A stretch of DNA of 64,000 bases from Acidimicrobiia bacterium. GTDB taxonomy: Bacteria > Actinomycetota > Acidimicrobiia > Acidimicrobiales > Bin134. Shown in pieces: positions 1 through 7,773 of this stretch. The notes below the pieces were generated by a model, which saw only the letters and a list, made by a program, of their open reading frames with translations, had not been told where the DNA came from and made no database searches. A program made the translations under genes and the position numbers. The stretch is from assembly GCA_022825005.1 (NCBI GenBank), contig JAJDYU010000037.1, positions 1-64,000 of the forward strand, in the 5' to 3' direction. Position 1 is the stretch's first letter. Every line of letters begins with the position of its first letter.

Positions 1-67
1 GCGCACAGAGGTCTTCGTCGTTCAGACTCGACAGATCGATGTCGTCGATCTCGGGCGTGTCAGTCAT
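1..67 (-). CDS. Start of an unidentified leftward gene (partial)
   Basis: The reverse strand opens with an ATG at 67 and reads MTDTPEIDDIDLSSLNDEDL before leaving the window. A clear Shine-Dalgarno AAGGAG lies about 8 bases upstream of this ATG, which makes it a credible real start. Only about 22 residues are visible. They are acidic and hydrophilic, with no signal peptide or recognisable domain, so no function can be given. The gene diverges from the repeat-protein gene beginning at 211; the 143 bases between them should hold both promoters, but I see no convincing -35/-10 pair there. Confidence 0.6.
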   Translation of the reverse strand, partial: MTDTPEIDDIDLSSLNDEDLCA

Positions 68-210
68 TCGACACACTCCTTCTGTGGTGCTGGACCCCAG
101 GGCGGGTTCCATACTGTGGACCAGTACCGCAATGCGGAACAGTGTCACTGTAGCACGACGAGTGAGCGTTTGCCTGTGTCGGTGGCCACTGCTGGCTATA
201 CGGTTCTCGG

Positions 211-618
211 GTGCCCTCAGTGCTGAAGATTGCGGTGGCGGTGGCGGTCGCTGTGGGGTTGGCGGTTGTGGGGCTAGGGGTTTCTTCAAGCGTGGTGTTG
301 GCCGATGCGGCGGCTGATCGTTGTTTCGGGGTTCATCGGTTTGGGCAGCAGCCGGTGGATGTGGCGAAGTCGGCCGATGGGTCGGAGGTGCTGGCTCAGG
401 TGCGGTGGGGGTATCACGATTCCTTCGGCTGCTATCTGGTGTTGGACGACAAAGCAGTGGGGGTGCTGCGGGCTTCGGGTCGGCCGGTGTCGTCGGGGGC
501 GACTGCGGGAGATGGCGCAGCCGCTGATCGGTGTTTCGGGGTTCATCGGTTCGGGCAGCGGCCGGTGGATGTGGCGAAGTCGGCGGATGGTTCGGAGGTG
601 CTGGCCCAGGTGCGGTAG
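211..618 (+). CDS. N-terminal part of an amber-interrupted secreted CWG-repeat protein
   Basis: A GTG start gives a 135-residue product. Residues 1-32 form a signal peptide: a basic residue, an Ala/Val-rich hydrophobic core and an Ala-Asp-Ala-type cleavage site. Two copies of a 70-residue unit follow, starting CFGVHRFGQ. The frame ends at TAG 616-618, where the first copy of the repeat has TGG (Trp). Past this TAG the same frame continues the second repeat copy without interruption into the CWG array. This is therefore most likely the first segment of a gene running 211-4608, broken by nonsense mutation, sequencing error or read-through, rather than a complete small protein. Confidence 0.6.
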   Translation: MPSVLKIAVAVAVAVGLAVVGLGVSSSVVLADAAADRCFGVHRFGQQPVDVAKSADGSEVLAQVRWGYHDSFGCYLVLDDKAVGVLRASGRPVSSGATAGDGAAADRCFGVHRFGQRPVDVAKSADGSEVLAQVR

Positions 619-682
619 GGGTATCACGATTCCTTCGGCTGCTATCTGGTGTTGGACGACGGTGCAGTGGGAGCGTTGCGGG
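313..682 (+). repeat. 210-bp tandem duplication in the repeat-protein gene
   Basis: The sequence from 313 recurs from 523 with a period of exactly 210 bases (70 codons), with few differences over about 160 bases. One difference turns TGG (first copy, about 406-408) into TAG (616-618). The duplication keeps the reading frame, so it was made as coding sequence. Confidence 0.8.
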
Positions 683-3297
683 CTGGGGTGCCGGAGCCAG
701 CGTCACCGCCGGGTTCGGTGTCGGTTGGCGGGGGCCATTCGTGTCGACTTGGGGCCGATGGCGCCGTGAAGTGTTGGGGCAGAGACGACTTTGGGCAGGC
801 CGCCGCGCCTGACGGGGAGTTCTTGTCGGTGTCGGCGGGTGGTTGGCATTCGTGCGGTTTGCGGGCTGATTTGGCGGTCGAGTGTTGGGGTGACGGCATC
901 TCCGGGCAGGCGACGGTGCCTGACGGGCGGTTCTTGTCGGTTTCGGCTGGCGGGCAGCATTCCTGCGGGTTGCGGTTGGATCAGACCGCGGTGTGCTGGG
1001 GCGACAACTGGGCCCGACAGGCGACTCCGCCGCAAGGGCGGTTCACCGCGGTGTCGGCCGGCGACTCCCACACCTGCGGACTGCGAATCGACCGGGCCAT
1101 TCGCTGTTGGGGCCGCGACCTCAACGGGCAGGCCTCGCCGCCGGACGGGGTGTTCACCGCGATTTCGGCTGGTGGTCGCCATTCGTGCGGGTTGCGGGCT
1201 GATGGCTCGGCGGTGTGTTGGGGCGGCGACGACGACGGGCAGGCCTCGCCGCCGGACGGGGTGTTCACCGCGATTTCGGCTGGTGATCGCTTTTCCTGCG
1301 GCCTGCGGACCGACATGGAATCCGTGTGCTGGGGTGCTCAAGACGAACCTGACAGGCTGCCTGAGGTCGCTGGGCGGCAAGTCGAACTGGTCTCGGCCGG
1401 TAGCAATCATGTGTGTCGAATCCAAGGGAGGGTCGCTATCGTGTGCTGGGGCGACGACGAAGATGGCCAGGCCACCGCTCCCGTCGGAGCATTTGTCTCG
1501 GTATCGGCTGGTTGGCGTCATTCGTGCGGGCTGAGGGCTGACGGGGCCGCGGTGTGCTGGGGGTCGGACGAGGATTACCGGGGCGGTGCGGCCGGTCAGG
1601 CCACTGCGCCAGCTGGGGAGTTTTTGGCGGTGTCGGCGGGTGGTTTCCATTCGTGCGGGCTGCAGACCGATGGAGCCGCGGTGTGCTGGGGGTCTGACGA
1701 GGACTGGGAGGGCAATCACCTTGGTCAGGCCACTGCGCCAGTTGGGGAGTTATTGGCGGTGTCGGCCGGTAGTTGGCATTCGTGCGGTTTGCGAGCCGAC
1801 CAAACCGTAGTGTGCTGGGGTTGGCAGACCCATGCACCGGGCGGGCGGTTCTTGGCGGTGTCGGCCGGTTACGGCCATTCGTGCGGGGTGCGGGTCGACA
1901 GCACGCTGGTGTGCTGGGGCGATAACGGCTCGGGTGAGGCAGCACCACCGGCTGGGGAGTTTTTGGCGGTGTCGGCCGGCAGCGATCATTCGTGCGGTTT
2001 GCGAGTAGACCAAACCGTGGTGTGCTGGGGATCGGATGAAGACTGGACAGGCGATCACGTCGGGCAGGCCACTGCGCCTGATGGGGAGTTCTCAGCGGTA
2101 TCGGCGGGCGGCCGGCACTCGTGCGGAATGCGGTCCGACGGCTCGATTGCATGCTGGGGGTCCGATGCCTCCGGCCGCCTCGACGTTCCCGAGTCGCAGC
2201 CTGGTCCGCTGTCAGTTGGCGGAGGGCACTCGTGTCGACTCCAGTCCGACGGCACCGTGAAGTGCTGGGGCCGCGACGACTACGGGCAGGCCATGACCCC
2301 GGACGGGCACTTCCTGTCGGTTTCTGCCGGGTTTGGCCACTCGTGCGGTTTGCGGGCTGATCTGGCGGTCGAGTGTTGGGGTGACGACATCTCCAGGCAG
2401 ACCGCGGTGCCCGTCGGGCGGTTTTTGGCGGTGTCGGCTGGCGGGCAGCATTCGTCCGGGTTGTGGTTGGACCAGACCGCGGTGTGCTGGGGCGACAACT
2501 GGGCCCGACAGGCGACCCCGCCGCATGGGCGGTTCACCGCGGTGTCGGCCGGCGACTCCCATTCGTGCGGCCTGCGATTCGACCGGACCATTCTCTGTTG
2601 GGGCCGCGATGACCATGGGCAGGTGACGCCTCCGGAGGGGGAGTTCGCGGCGGTTGCTGCGGGTTGGCGTCATTCGTGCGGGCTGCGGGCCGACGGCGCG
2701 GTGGAGTGCTGGGGCAGCGACGACTATGGGCAGGCCGCCGCGCCGGGCGGGGAGTTCTGGGCGGTTGCTGCGGGTTGGCGTCATTCGTGCGGCTTGCTGG
2801 CCAACGGTGCGGTCGAGTGCTGGGGCATTCAAGGCGAGGATGACGAGCAGTCTGAAACGACCGACGAGCAGGTCGAGCTGCTCTCGATCGGGGGCACCCA
2901 TCTGTGCGGGCTTCGGATTGATCAGACTGCCTTCTGTTGGGGCTACAACAATTACGGACAATTGAACGTCCCGGATGGGGAGTTCGCGGCGGTGTCAGCG
3001 GGTTGGCGTCATTCGTGCGGACTGCGGCCCCCAGGCGCCATTGTGTGCTGGGGCAACAGCGATTTCGGCCTGTTGAACGCCCCCGATGGGGAGTTCGTGG
3101 CGCTTTCGGCCGGCCAGTGGCATTCGTGCGGGTTGCGAGCCGACCGCTCTGTTGTGTGCTGGGGGTCGAACGATGACTGGATGGGCGACCACATCGGGCA
3201 GGCGACCGCGCCTGGTGGGGAATTCACGGCGGTATCGGCCGGCCAGTGGCATTCGTGCGGGTTGCGAGCCGACCAGACCGTCGAGTGCTGGGGTTAG
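649..3297 (+). CDS. CWG/RCC1-like repeat region, middle segment of the interrupted secreted protein
   Basis: This 882-residue open segment is in the same frame as 211-618. It consists almost wholly of about 37-residue units of the pattern (A/S)VSAG-x2-HSCGLR-x-D-x3-(V)-x-CWG-x4-GQ-x3-P-x-G. About 23 CWG motifs are present. The unit resembles RCC1/BNR-type blades and should fold as beta-propellers, with paired Cys in each blade (HSCG and CWG) suggesting disulfides in a secreted protein. The frame stops at TAG 3295-3297 in the context CWG-stop-Q, where the equivalent blade near 1818 reads CWGWQ. The listed GTG start is only the first possible initiator; I see no ribosome-binding site, so independent translation is doubtful. 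Confidence 0.65.
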   Translation: MLDDGAVGALRAGVPEPASPPGSVSVGGGHSCRLGADGAVKCWGRDDFGQAAAPDGEFLSVSAGGWHSCGLRADLAVECWGDGISGQATVPDGRFLSVSAGGQHSCGLRLDQTAVCWGDNWARQATPPQGRFTAVSAGDSHTCGLRIDRAIRCWGRDLNGQASPPDGVFTAISAGGRHSCGLRADGSAVCWGGDDDGQASPPDGVFTAISAGDRFSCGLRTDMESVCWGAQDEPDRLPEVAGRQVELVSAGSNHVCRIQGRVAIVCWGDDEDGQATAPVGAFVSVSAGWRHSCGLRADGAAVCWGSDEDYRGGAAGQATAPAGEFLAVSAGGFHSCGLQTDGAAVCWGSDEDWEGNHLGQATAPVGELLAVSAGSWHSCGLRADQTVVCWGWQTHAPGGRFLAVSAGYGHSCGVRVDSTLVCWGDNGSGEAAPPAGEFLAVSAGSDHSCGLRVDQTVVCWGSDEDWTGDHVGQATAPDGEFSAVSAGGRHSCGMRSDGSIACWGSDASGRLDVPESQPGPLSVGGGHSCRLQSDGTVKCWGRDDYGQAMTPDGHFLSVSAGFGHSCGLRADLAVECWGDDISRQTAVPVGRFLAVSAGGQHSSGLWLDQTAVCWGDNWARQATPPHGRFTAVSAGDSHSCGLRFDRTILCWGRDDHGQVTPPEGEFAAVAAGWRHSCGLRADGAVECWGSDDYGQAAAPGGEFWAVAAGWRHSCGLLANGAVECWGIQGEDDEQSETTDEQVELLSIGGTHLCGLRIDQTAFCWGYNNYGQLNVPDGEFAAVSAGWRHSCGLRPPGAIVCWGNSDFGLLNAPDGEFVALSAGQWHSCGLRADRSVVCWGSNDDWMGDHIGQATAPGGEFTAVSAGQWHSCGLRADQTVECWG

Positions 3298-3640
3298 CAG
3301 TCTTCCGCACCGGGTGGACGGTTTTTGACAGTGTCAGCCGGCGGTTCCCATACCTGTGGCCTGCGGTCTGATCAGACTGTGGACTGCTGGGGCCATGACA
3401 GTTCTGGGGAGACGGCGGAGCCCGGCGGGGAGTTCTTGTCGGTGGCGGCCGGCGGTTCCCAATCGTGCGGTTTGCGAACCGATCTGACCGTCGAGTGCTG
3501 GGGCGGTGATGAAGGCGGGCAATGGACGGCACCGGATGGGGAGTTCTTGTCGGTGTCGGCGGGGCCGCGCCATTCGTGTGGAGTGCGGGCCGCTCGGACC
3601 GTCGAGTGCTGGGGCTATACCCGGCGACCGTTCACCGGTT
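721..3640 (+). repeat. Array of CWG coding repeats with an internal 411-bp block duplication
   Basis: Units of roughly 110 bases repeat throughout, each encoding SAG-x2-HSCGLR and CWG. Superimposed on this, a four-unit block at 721-1131 recurs at 2212-2622 (offset 1491 bases, 497 codons) with much higher similarity than neighbouring units show. Shared variants include a CWGDNWARQ blade in both blocks. This points to a later segmental duplication inside the gene. Confidence 0.75.
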
Positions 3641-4608
3641 CCTTCGACGTCCACGTGTTCTATTGCGTATCCGAAGGCTTGGGATACTCCGACGCCGACT
3701 TGGAGCGAGAAGTCGAGGAGCTGAGCAACGTGGCCCAGTTCTTCGCCCGCCAGTCATCGGGCTTGGCGAGTATTCGCTTCATCCCGGCGGCGGTGATTTC
3801 CCCGAATGTGGATTGGGACGAAATCCTGCTGGACACCTGGCATGGAGAGGTGGGCTCTCATCCGTGCGAGGAGGAGATCAAGGAGTGGGGCGATGTCCCC
3901 GATGTGCTCGTGTTGACCGGCGCTAAGACCGGCGGCCTCACGTCGGGCTATGCCTACTGGGGTTCAAATTATTCCTATGCGACGGCGTCAACACTTGAGG
4001 CCCGATACGCGAGCTATTGCCCCGATTATGCCAGGCCCCACCGGGTACGGGATCTGGTCGGCGCAGGGCAGTGCCCGATCAGCGTGTCGAACCTGATTGA
4101 GGAATTCGAAAATGTCGTTCTTCATGAGATCGGACACGGGGTGTTCAAGTTGGACCATCCGCTGGACTGTTCGTTCATGAGCTATGTCTGCCCTGACTAT
4201 TCGAGGATGGGATGCGCCCACATTTGGATGCTGGGATGGCCTCCGCCCGATGAGTGTCCGACGGAGCGCTCCGACGAAGACGGGGAGCGGTCCAAGTTGC
4301 TCAGCATTGCTCCCGGGGCCACCCACTATTGCGGCCTGCGGGTAGATGGCACCATCGATTGCTGGGGATGGAACGACGCCGGGCAAGCCGAGCCCCCCGG
4401 AGGCGTGTTCACCGCCCTGTCCGCCGGGTGGGACCACAATTGCGGGCTGCGAGACAACGGCACTGTCCAATGCTGGGGCGACAACCGCCACGGGCAACTG
4501 GATGCTCCCGCCGGCACCTTCATCGCCGTGCAGGCCAATCAAAATTACTCCTGCGCCACTAGAGCCGACGGCACCGAGAAATGCTGGGGAGACCACGACG
4601 AGGAATAG
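3325..4608 (+). CDS. C-terminal segment: CWG repeats with embedded metzincin-like protease domain
   Basis: Still in the frame of 211, this 427-residue segment has three CWG blades (residues ~1-95), a non-repeat domain (~100-305), then three more blades to a normal TAG stop. The inserted domain contains HEIGHGVFKLDH (codons from 4123), a zinc-protease HExxH motif with Asp or His placed as third ligand, followed by SFMSY, which fits the Met-turn of metzincins. The Gly usual three residues after the second His is Phe here. The domain also has several Cys residues, as expected outside the cell. The TTG at 3325 is a weak initiator, so this is best read as the end of the interrupted gene. Confidence 0.65.
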   Translation: MTVSAGGSHTCGLRSDQTVDCWGHDSSGETAEPGGEFLSVAAGGSQSCGLRTDLTVECWGGDEGGQWTAPDGEFLSVSAGPRHSCGVRAARTVECWGYTRRPFTGSFDVHVFYCVSEGLGYSDADLEREVEELSNVAQFFARQSSGLASIRFIPAAVISPNVDWDEILLDTWHGEVGSHPCEEEIKEWGDVPDVLVLTGAKTGGLTSGYAYWGSNYSYATASTLEARYASYCPDYARPHRVRDLVGAGQCPISVSNLIEEFENVVLHEIGHGVFKLDHPLDCSFMSYVCPDYSRMGCAHIWMLGWPPPDECPTERSDEDGERSKLLSIAPGATHYCGLRVDGTIDCWGWNDAGQAEPPGGVFTALSAGWDHNCGLRDNGTVQCWGDNRHGQLDAPAGTFIAVQANQNYSCATRADGTEKCWGDHDEE

Positions 4609-4628
4609 CCAGCCCGGTCGGGTCGCAG

Positions 4629-4702
4629 TACCCCCCCTGGGACTCGAACCCAGAACCTGCGGATTAAGAGTCCGTTGCTCTGCCAAATTGAGCTAGAGGA
4701 GC
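4629..4702 (-). tRNA. tRNA-Lys(CTT), copy without encoded CCA
   Basis: On the minus strand this folds as a tRNA: acceptor GCTCCTC pairs with GGGGGGT using G-U pairs, the anticodon loop CTCTTAA carries CTT, and the T-arm is CTGGG-TTCGAGT-CCCAG. It matches the tRNA-Lys at 9062-9137 almost exactly but has one extra T in the D-loop, a C-to-T change in the acceptor, and CTG where the other copy has CCA. It could be functional after CCA addition, or a decaying duplicate. Confidence 0.75.
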
Positions 4703-4791
4703 ATGTTGGGCAGAATCATCCATTGCGTCCTTTCGGTTCGAAGACCGTCTGATTTGCGTGGCAATGTCATCAACAAGAGGTAAAAGAATTC

Positions 4792-5619
4792 GTGGCAGTG
4801 GCAGACGACGATCAACTGGGATGGCTCGAGCTTGAGCGCATCGACCGCGACATACTGCGCGGGAGTGGAAACGCGTGGCGCCGCGAGGGGTGGAGCCTCT
4901 ACGGGGGCCAAGTAGCGGCACAAGCGCTGGTGGCTGCGGCATCCACCGTCCCGAGCGGGCGCACACCCCACTCGCTGCACGGGTATTTTTTGCGTCCTGG
5001 CGACCAAGACCGACCCGTCATATACATGGTCGAACGTGACCGTGATGGCCGTTCTTTCTCCGCCCGCAGGGTGGCCGCCGTGCAGGACGGCAGCGTGATT
5101 TGGGAGATGGCATGCTCATTTCACGAGCCAGCAGAAGGATCCGAGTACACGCCACCAGCGCCGATCGATGTGGCACCTCCGGAATCGTCTGCTGCAGCGG
5201 CGGGAAACGCGCATCCAATACTGGACATACGAGTGCCGCCGTCCGACCTGACGAAGTCCACGGAAATGCCGGTTGACCGGGCTTGGGTCCGCATCAACCG
5301 GCGACTTGGGGACGACCCGCTGATTCACGCCAGTCTGCACGTCTACGCCTCCGACGTGACTACCGGCTTCGAGCGCCTGGATCTTTCTCAAACCCCGGCG
5401 GCGGGTCCGAGTATCGACCACGCGTATTGGTTTCACCATCCATCTCGGGCCGATGACTGGGTGCTCTACAACTCCGTTGCCGCAAAGGTCGGGGGCCACA
5501 GAGGTCTCTACACGGCGACCGCCCATGACCGTGCGGGCCTCCTCGTCGCCTTCCTCGCCCAGGAGATGCTTCTTCGCCCAACCGATGGTGTGCATCAGGA
5601 TCGAAGTCGGATGCCTTAA
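4792..5619 (+). CDS. tesB: Acyl-CoA thioesterase II (TesB family)
   Basis: The 275-residue protein has the double hot-dog organisation of TesB, which hydrolyses acyl-CoA to free acid and CoA in the cytoplasm. N-terminal half: LYGGQVAAQAL, SLHGYFLRPG and DGRSFSARRV. C-terminal half: SIDHAYWFHHPSRADDW and a late AQEMLLRP, with the Asp of the IDH motif matching the family's catalytic Asp. Length is close to the usual ~285. The start is a GTG with AAGAGG about 11 bases upstream. It lies 9 bases before the CrtC-like gene at 5629, so the two are probably co-transcribed and serve the same acyl-CoA pathway. Confidence 0.88.
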   Translation: MAVADDDQLGWLELERIDRDILRGSGNAWRREGWSLYGGQVAAQALVAAASTVPSGRTPHSLHGYFLRPGDQDRPVIYMVERDRDGRSFSARRVAAVQDGSVIWEMACSFHEPAEGSEYTPPAPIDVAPPESSAAAAGNAHPILDIRVPPSDLTKSTEMPVDRAWVRINRRLGDDPLIHASLHVYASDVTTGFERLDLSQTPAAGPSIDHAYWFHHPSRADDWVLYNSVAAKVGGHRGLYTATAHDRAGLLVAFLAQEMLLRPTDGVHQDRSRMP

Positions 5620-5628
5620 GTTGGTTCG

Positions 5629-6645
5629 ATGGGAGTCAGGCTCGGATCAGACGACGAGGGCATGCATTTGCCAGGCGACGAGATCAACTGGAATGAGAGT
5701 CGCTACATCGACGGGTGGGATCCAATGCGCAAGATCGGCTGCTGGTTGCGGATCGGGGTTCGGCCCAACGCTCGCTATGCCGAGATGTCGGCTTGTGTCT
5801 TTCTGCCTGATGGCTTCGTTGGGTTTGCGTTCGGCCGCCCCGAGGTCGATGCCAACACAATGTCGGTAGGCGACGAGCGGGGTCACCAGTCGTGGGAGAT
5901 TGTCGAACCCTGGAGGGCCAACAAGGTCTCGTTCAACGGCTCGATGTCGGTTTTCGACGACGGATGGAAACTCACCGATCCCAAAACCGCCTTTCGCACC
6001 AGCCCCAAAGCACAAGCCGAAATCGACTTGATGGCCACCACTGAGGGGCTAGAGGCAACCATGGGTCAGGACCAAGACCAACACCATCTGATCTTTCTGC
6101 CCGGGCAGGCCGACTTCCACTACCAGCACATCACCCGGGTAACGGGCTCGATCCGCCTTGGTGACAAGAGATTCGAGATCGACGGAAGCGGTGCCAAGGA
6201 CCACTCTTGGGGACCCCGCAACTGGCACGCCAAGCGGTGGCTTAGGTGGCTGATATGCAGCATCGACGCCGACAACGGGTTCATGCTGGTCCGGGCAGTG
6301 GGACCGACCAAGCAGACCCGAAGCGGATTCGTGTGGGTCGACCGCGAGTTCCGGGTCGTGGATGGCTTCGACATGGTGAACCAATACGCCGGACCACCGT
6401 GGTACCAGCTCGAGCGGGCCGAACTCGTGGTCAGAGCGGGCGATGTTGAGTGGACGGCGACAGGCGTTCCCCAGAACTACCTGCCGGCTAGGCATCGCCA
6501 GCCCGGCCCCGACGGCAAAGAGGCGATACTGCGCATCGTCAAACAGCCCGCAGAGTGGAGTCTCTCTGATGGGCGTATGGGCACGGGCCATCTGGAGTAC
6601 CACGATCTGCTCGACGACGCCATTCCCGTTGGACTGCACGAGTGA
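5629..6645 (+). CDS. CrtC-like/DUF7064-type lipocalin-fold protein of unknown role
   Basis: The 338-residue soluble protein has no signal peptide. The pattern GSGAKDHSWGPR (residues ~185-196), followed by a Trp-rich stretch, is typical of proteins related to hydroxyneurosporene synthase CrtC and of the DUF7064/7065 families, which are common next to acyl-CoA genes in Actinobacteria and Proteobacteria. Those relatives act on hydrophobic polycyclic or isoprenoid substrates or are uncharacterised. Here it follows tesB by 9 bases and precedes an SDR, so a part in lipid or terpenoid-like catabolism is plausible. The family assignment is by motif only; the reaction is unknown. Confidence 0.55.
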   Translation: MGVRLGSDDEGMHLPGDEINWNESRYIDGWDPMRKIGCWLRIGVRPNARYAEMSACVFLPDGFVGFAFGRPEVDANTMSVGDERGHQSWEIVEPWRANKVSFNGSMSVFDDGWKLTDPKTAFRTSPKAQAEIDLMATTEGLEATMGQDQDQHHLIFLPGQADFHYQHITRVTGSIRLGDKRFEIDGSGAKDHSWGPRNWHAKRWLRWLICSIDADNGFMLVRAVGPTKQTRSGFVWVDREFRVVDGFDMVNQYAGPPWYQLERAELVVRAGDVEWTATGVPQNYLPARHRQPGPDGKEAILRIVKQPAEWSLSDGRMGTGHLEYHDLLDDAIPVGLHE

Positions 6646-6680
6646 TGGGCAGCGGTGGCAAAATTGTCGGTCTGAACGAG

Positions 6681-6701
6681 CGACCAGTCACCGAGTGGTC
6701 G
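6681..6701 (+). terminator. Weak hairpin after the CrtC-like gene
   Basis: CGACCA and TGGTCG form a 6-bp stem around a 9-base loop, 35 bases past the stop codon of the preceding gene. There is no T-tract. It may be a weak terminator or an operator-like palindrome before the SDR at 6794. Confidence 0.25.
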
Positions 6702-6793
6702 ACCTTCTTGAGTTGTCCCACAGTTTCCTCGCCAAGTTTGGCGGATTTTGACCAGGAGCATTTGAATCGCCTGCAAGCGAAAGGAACCCACCA

Positions 6794-7705
6794 ATGGGAC
6801 TCTTAGACGGACGAGTGGTGATTGTCACTGGGGCGGGACGCGGCTTGGGCCGCGACCATGCGCTGGAGTTGGCCCGGGCCGGGGCCACCGTGGTGGTGAA
6901 CGATTTGAACGTCGGAGTTGGCGGCGACCGGGTTGACGCCCCATCGCCAGTAGAGGAGGTCGTGTCCGAAATCGAGGCCATGGGCGGGACGGCAGTGGCC
7001 AACGGGGATTCGGTTTCCGACTGGAACGCAATGGAGGCACTGGTTGCCGACACAGTCGACCAATTCGGCGATCTCCACGGGGTGGTCAACAACGCAGGTA
7101 TCTTGCGGGATCGCATGGTGTTCTCCATGACTGAGGACGACTTCGACATAGTCATAGACGTCCATCTGAAGGGCACCTTCAACCTGCTGCGACACGCATG
7201 TTCGTACTGGCGCCAGCGGGCCAAAGCCGGACAGCCGGTGAGTGGACGCGTGGTCAACACGTCATCGGGCACTGGGCTCTTCGGCAACATCGGACAGTCC
7301 AACTACGGTGCGGCGAAAGCCGGAATCGTGTCGCTTACCACCATCGCTGCGCTCGAAATGGACCGGTATGGGGTCACGGTGAACGCGATCTCGCCGATCG
7401 CCGCCACTCGCATGACTGCCACTGCCGGCCTGGTCGAACCTGCGGAGGTCGAGGCGGCTTGGGATCCCGGGGATCCAGCCAACGCCTCACCAGTGGTTGC
7501 CTGGCTGTGCTCAAAAGAGGCTGGCTGGGTGACCGGTCAGGTGTTCCGGATCGACGGCCACACGGTCATGAAAGTGGAGCCCTTCTCAGTGGGGGCCACA
7601 TACAGATCGACCGAAGGAGAGGCGCTCACCGTTGACGAACTCACCAGCGGTATGCGCCGCCTCTATGGCTCGTATCCGCCGGTGCCACCCCAAAGGGTGT
7701 CCTAA
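6794..7705 (+). CDS. SDR-family (3R)-hydroxyacyl-CoA dehydrogenase-like protein
   Basis: A 303-residue short-chain dehydrogenase close to the dehydrogenase domain of peroxisomal-type multifunctional enzyme 2. It has the cofactor motif TGAGRGLGR, the MFE-2-style VVVNDL and NNAGILRDRM segments, and the catalytic Ser (TSS) and Tyr-Lys (NYGAAK). A C-terminal tail of about 50 residues goes beyond a minimal SDR. AAAGGA precedes the ATG. It is a clear paralogue of the gene at 49903. The likely reaction is NAD(P)-dependent oxidation of a 3-hydroxyacyl-CoA to the 3-keto form, which the convergent thiolase at 7774 could cleave. Confidence 0.85.
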   Translation: MGLLDGRVVIVTGAGRGLGRDHALELARAGATVVVNDLNVGVGGDRVDAPSPVEEVVSEIEAMGGTAVANGDSVSDWNAMEALVADTVDQFGDLHGVVNNAGILRDRMVFSMTEDDFDIVIDVHLKGTFNLLRHACSYWRQRAKAGQPVSGRVVNTSSGTGLFGNIGQSNYGAAKAGIVSLTTIAALEMDRYGVTVNAISPIAATRMTATAGLVEPAEVEAAWDPGDPANASPVVAWLCSKEAGWVTGQVFRIDGHTVMKVEPFSVGATYRSTEGEALTVDELTSGMRRLYGSYPPVPPQRVS

Positions 7706-7773
7706 ATGCCCTCTGTGGTGCATCACTCCTCGGGAGTTTGGGGGACGCCAAGCGCCATGAGGAAAGAGTCGGG

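Noticed and set aside
703-1719. Long antisense frames across the CWG repeat array
   Set aside because: They copy the repeat periodicity of the sense strand and have Arg/Pro/His-rich sequence without any fold signature.
616-3297. TAG reassignment (pyrrolysine or suppressor code)
   Set aside because: TAG is an ordinary terminator at the end of this gene and at 36836, 43277 and 63819. No pyl genes or suppressor tRNA are in the window, and both internal sites correspond to Trp.
721-3640. Regular repeats that could suggest a CRISPR array
   Set aside because: Units are about 110 bases, degenerate, in frame, and encode SAG/HSCGLR/CWG; there are no short identical repeats with unique spacers.
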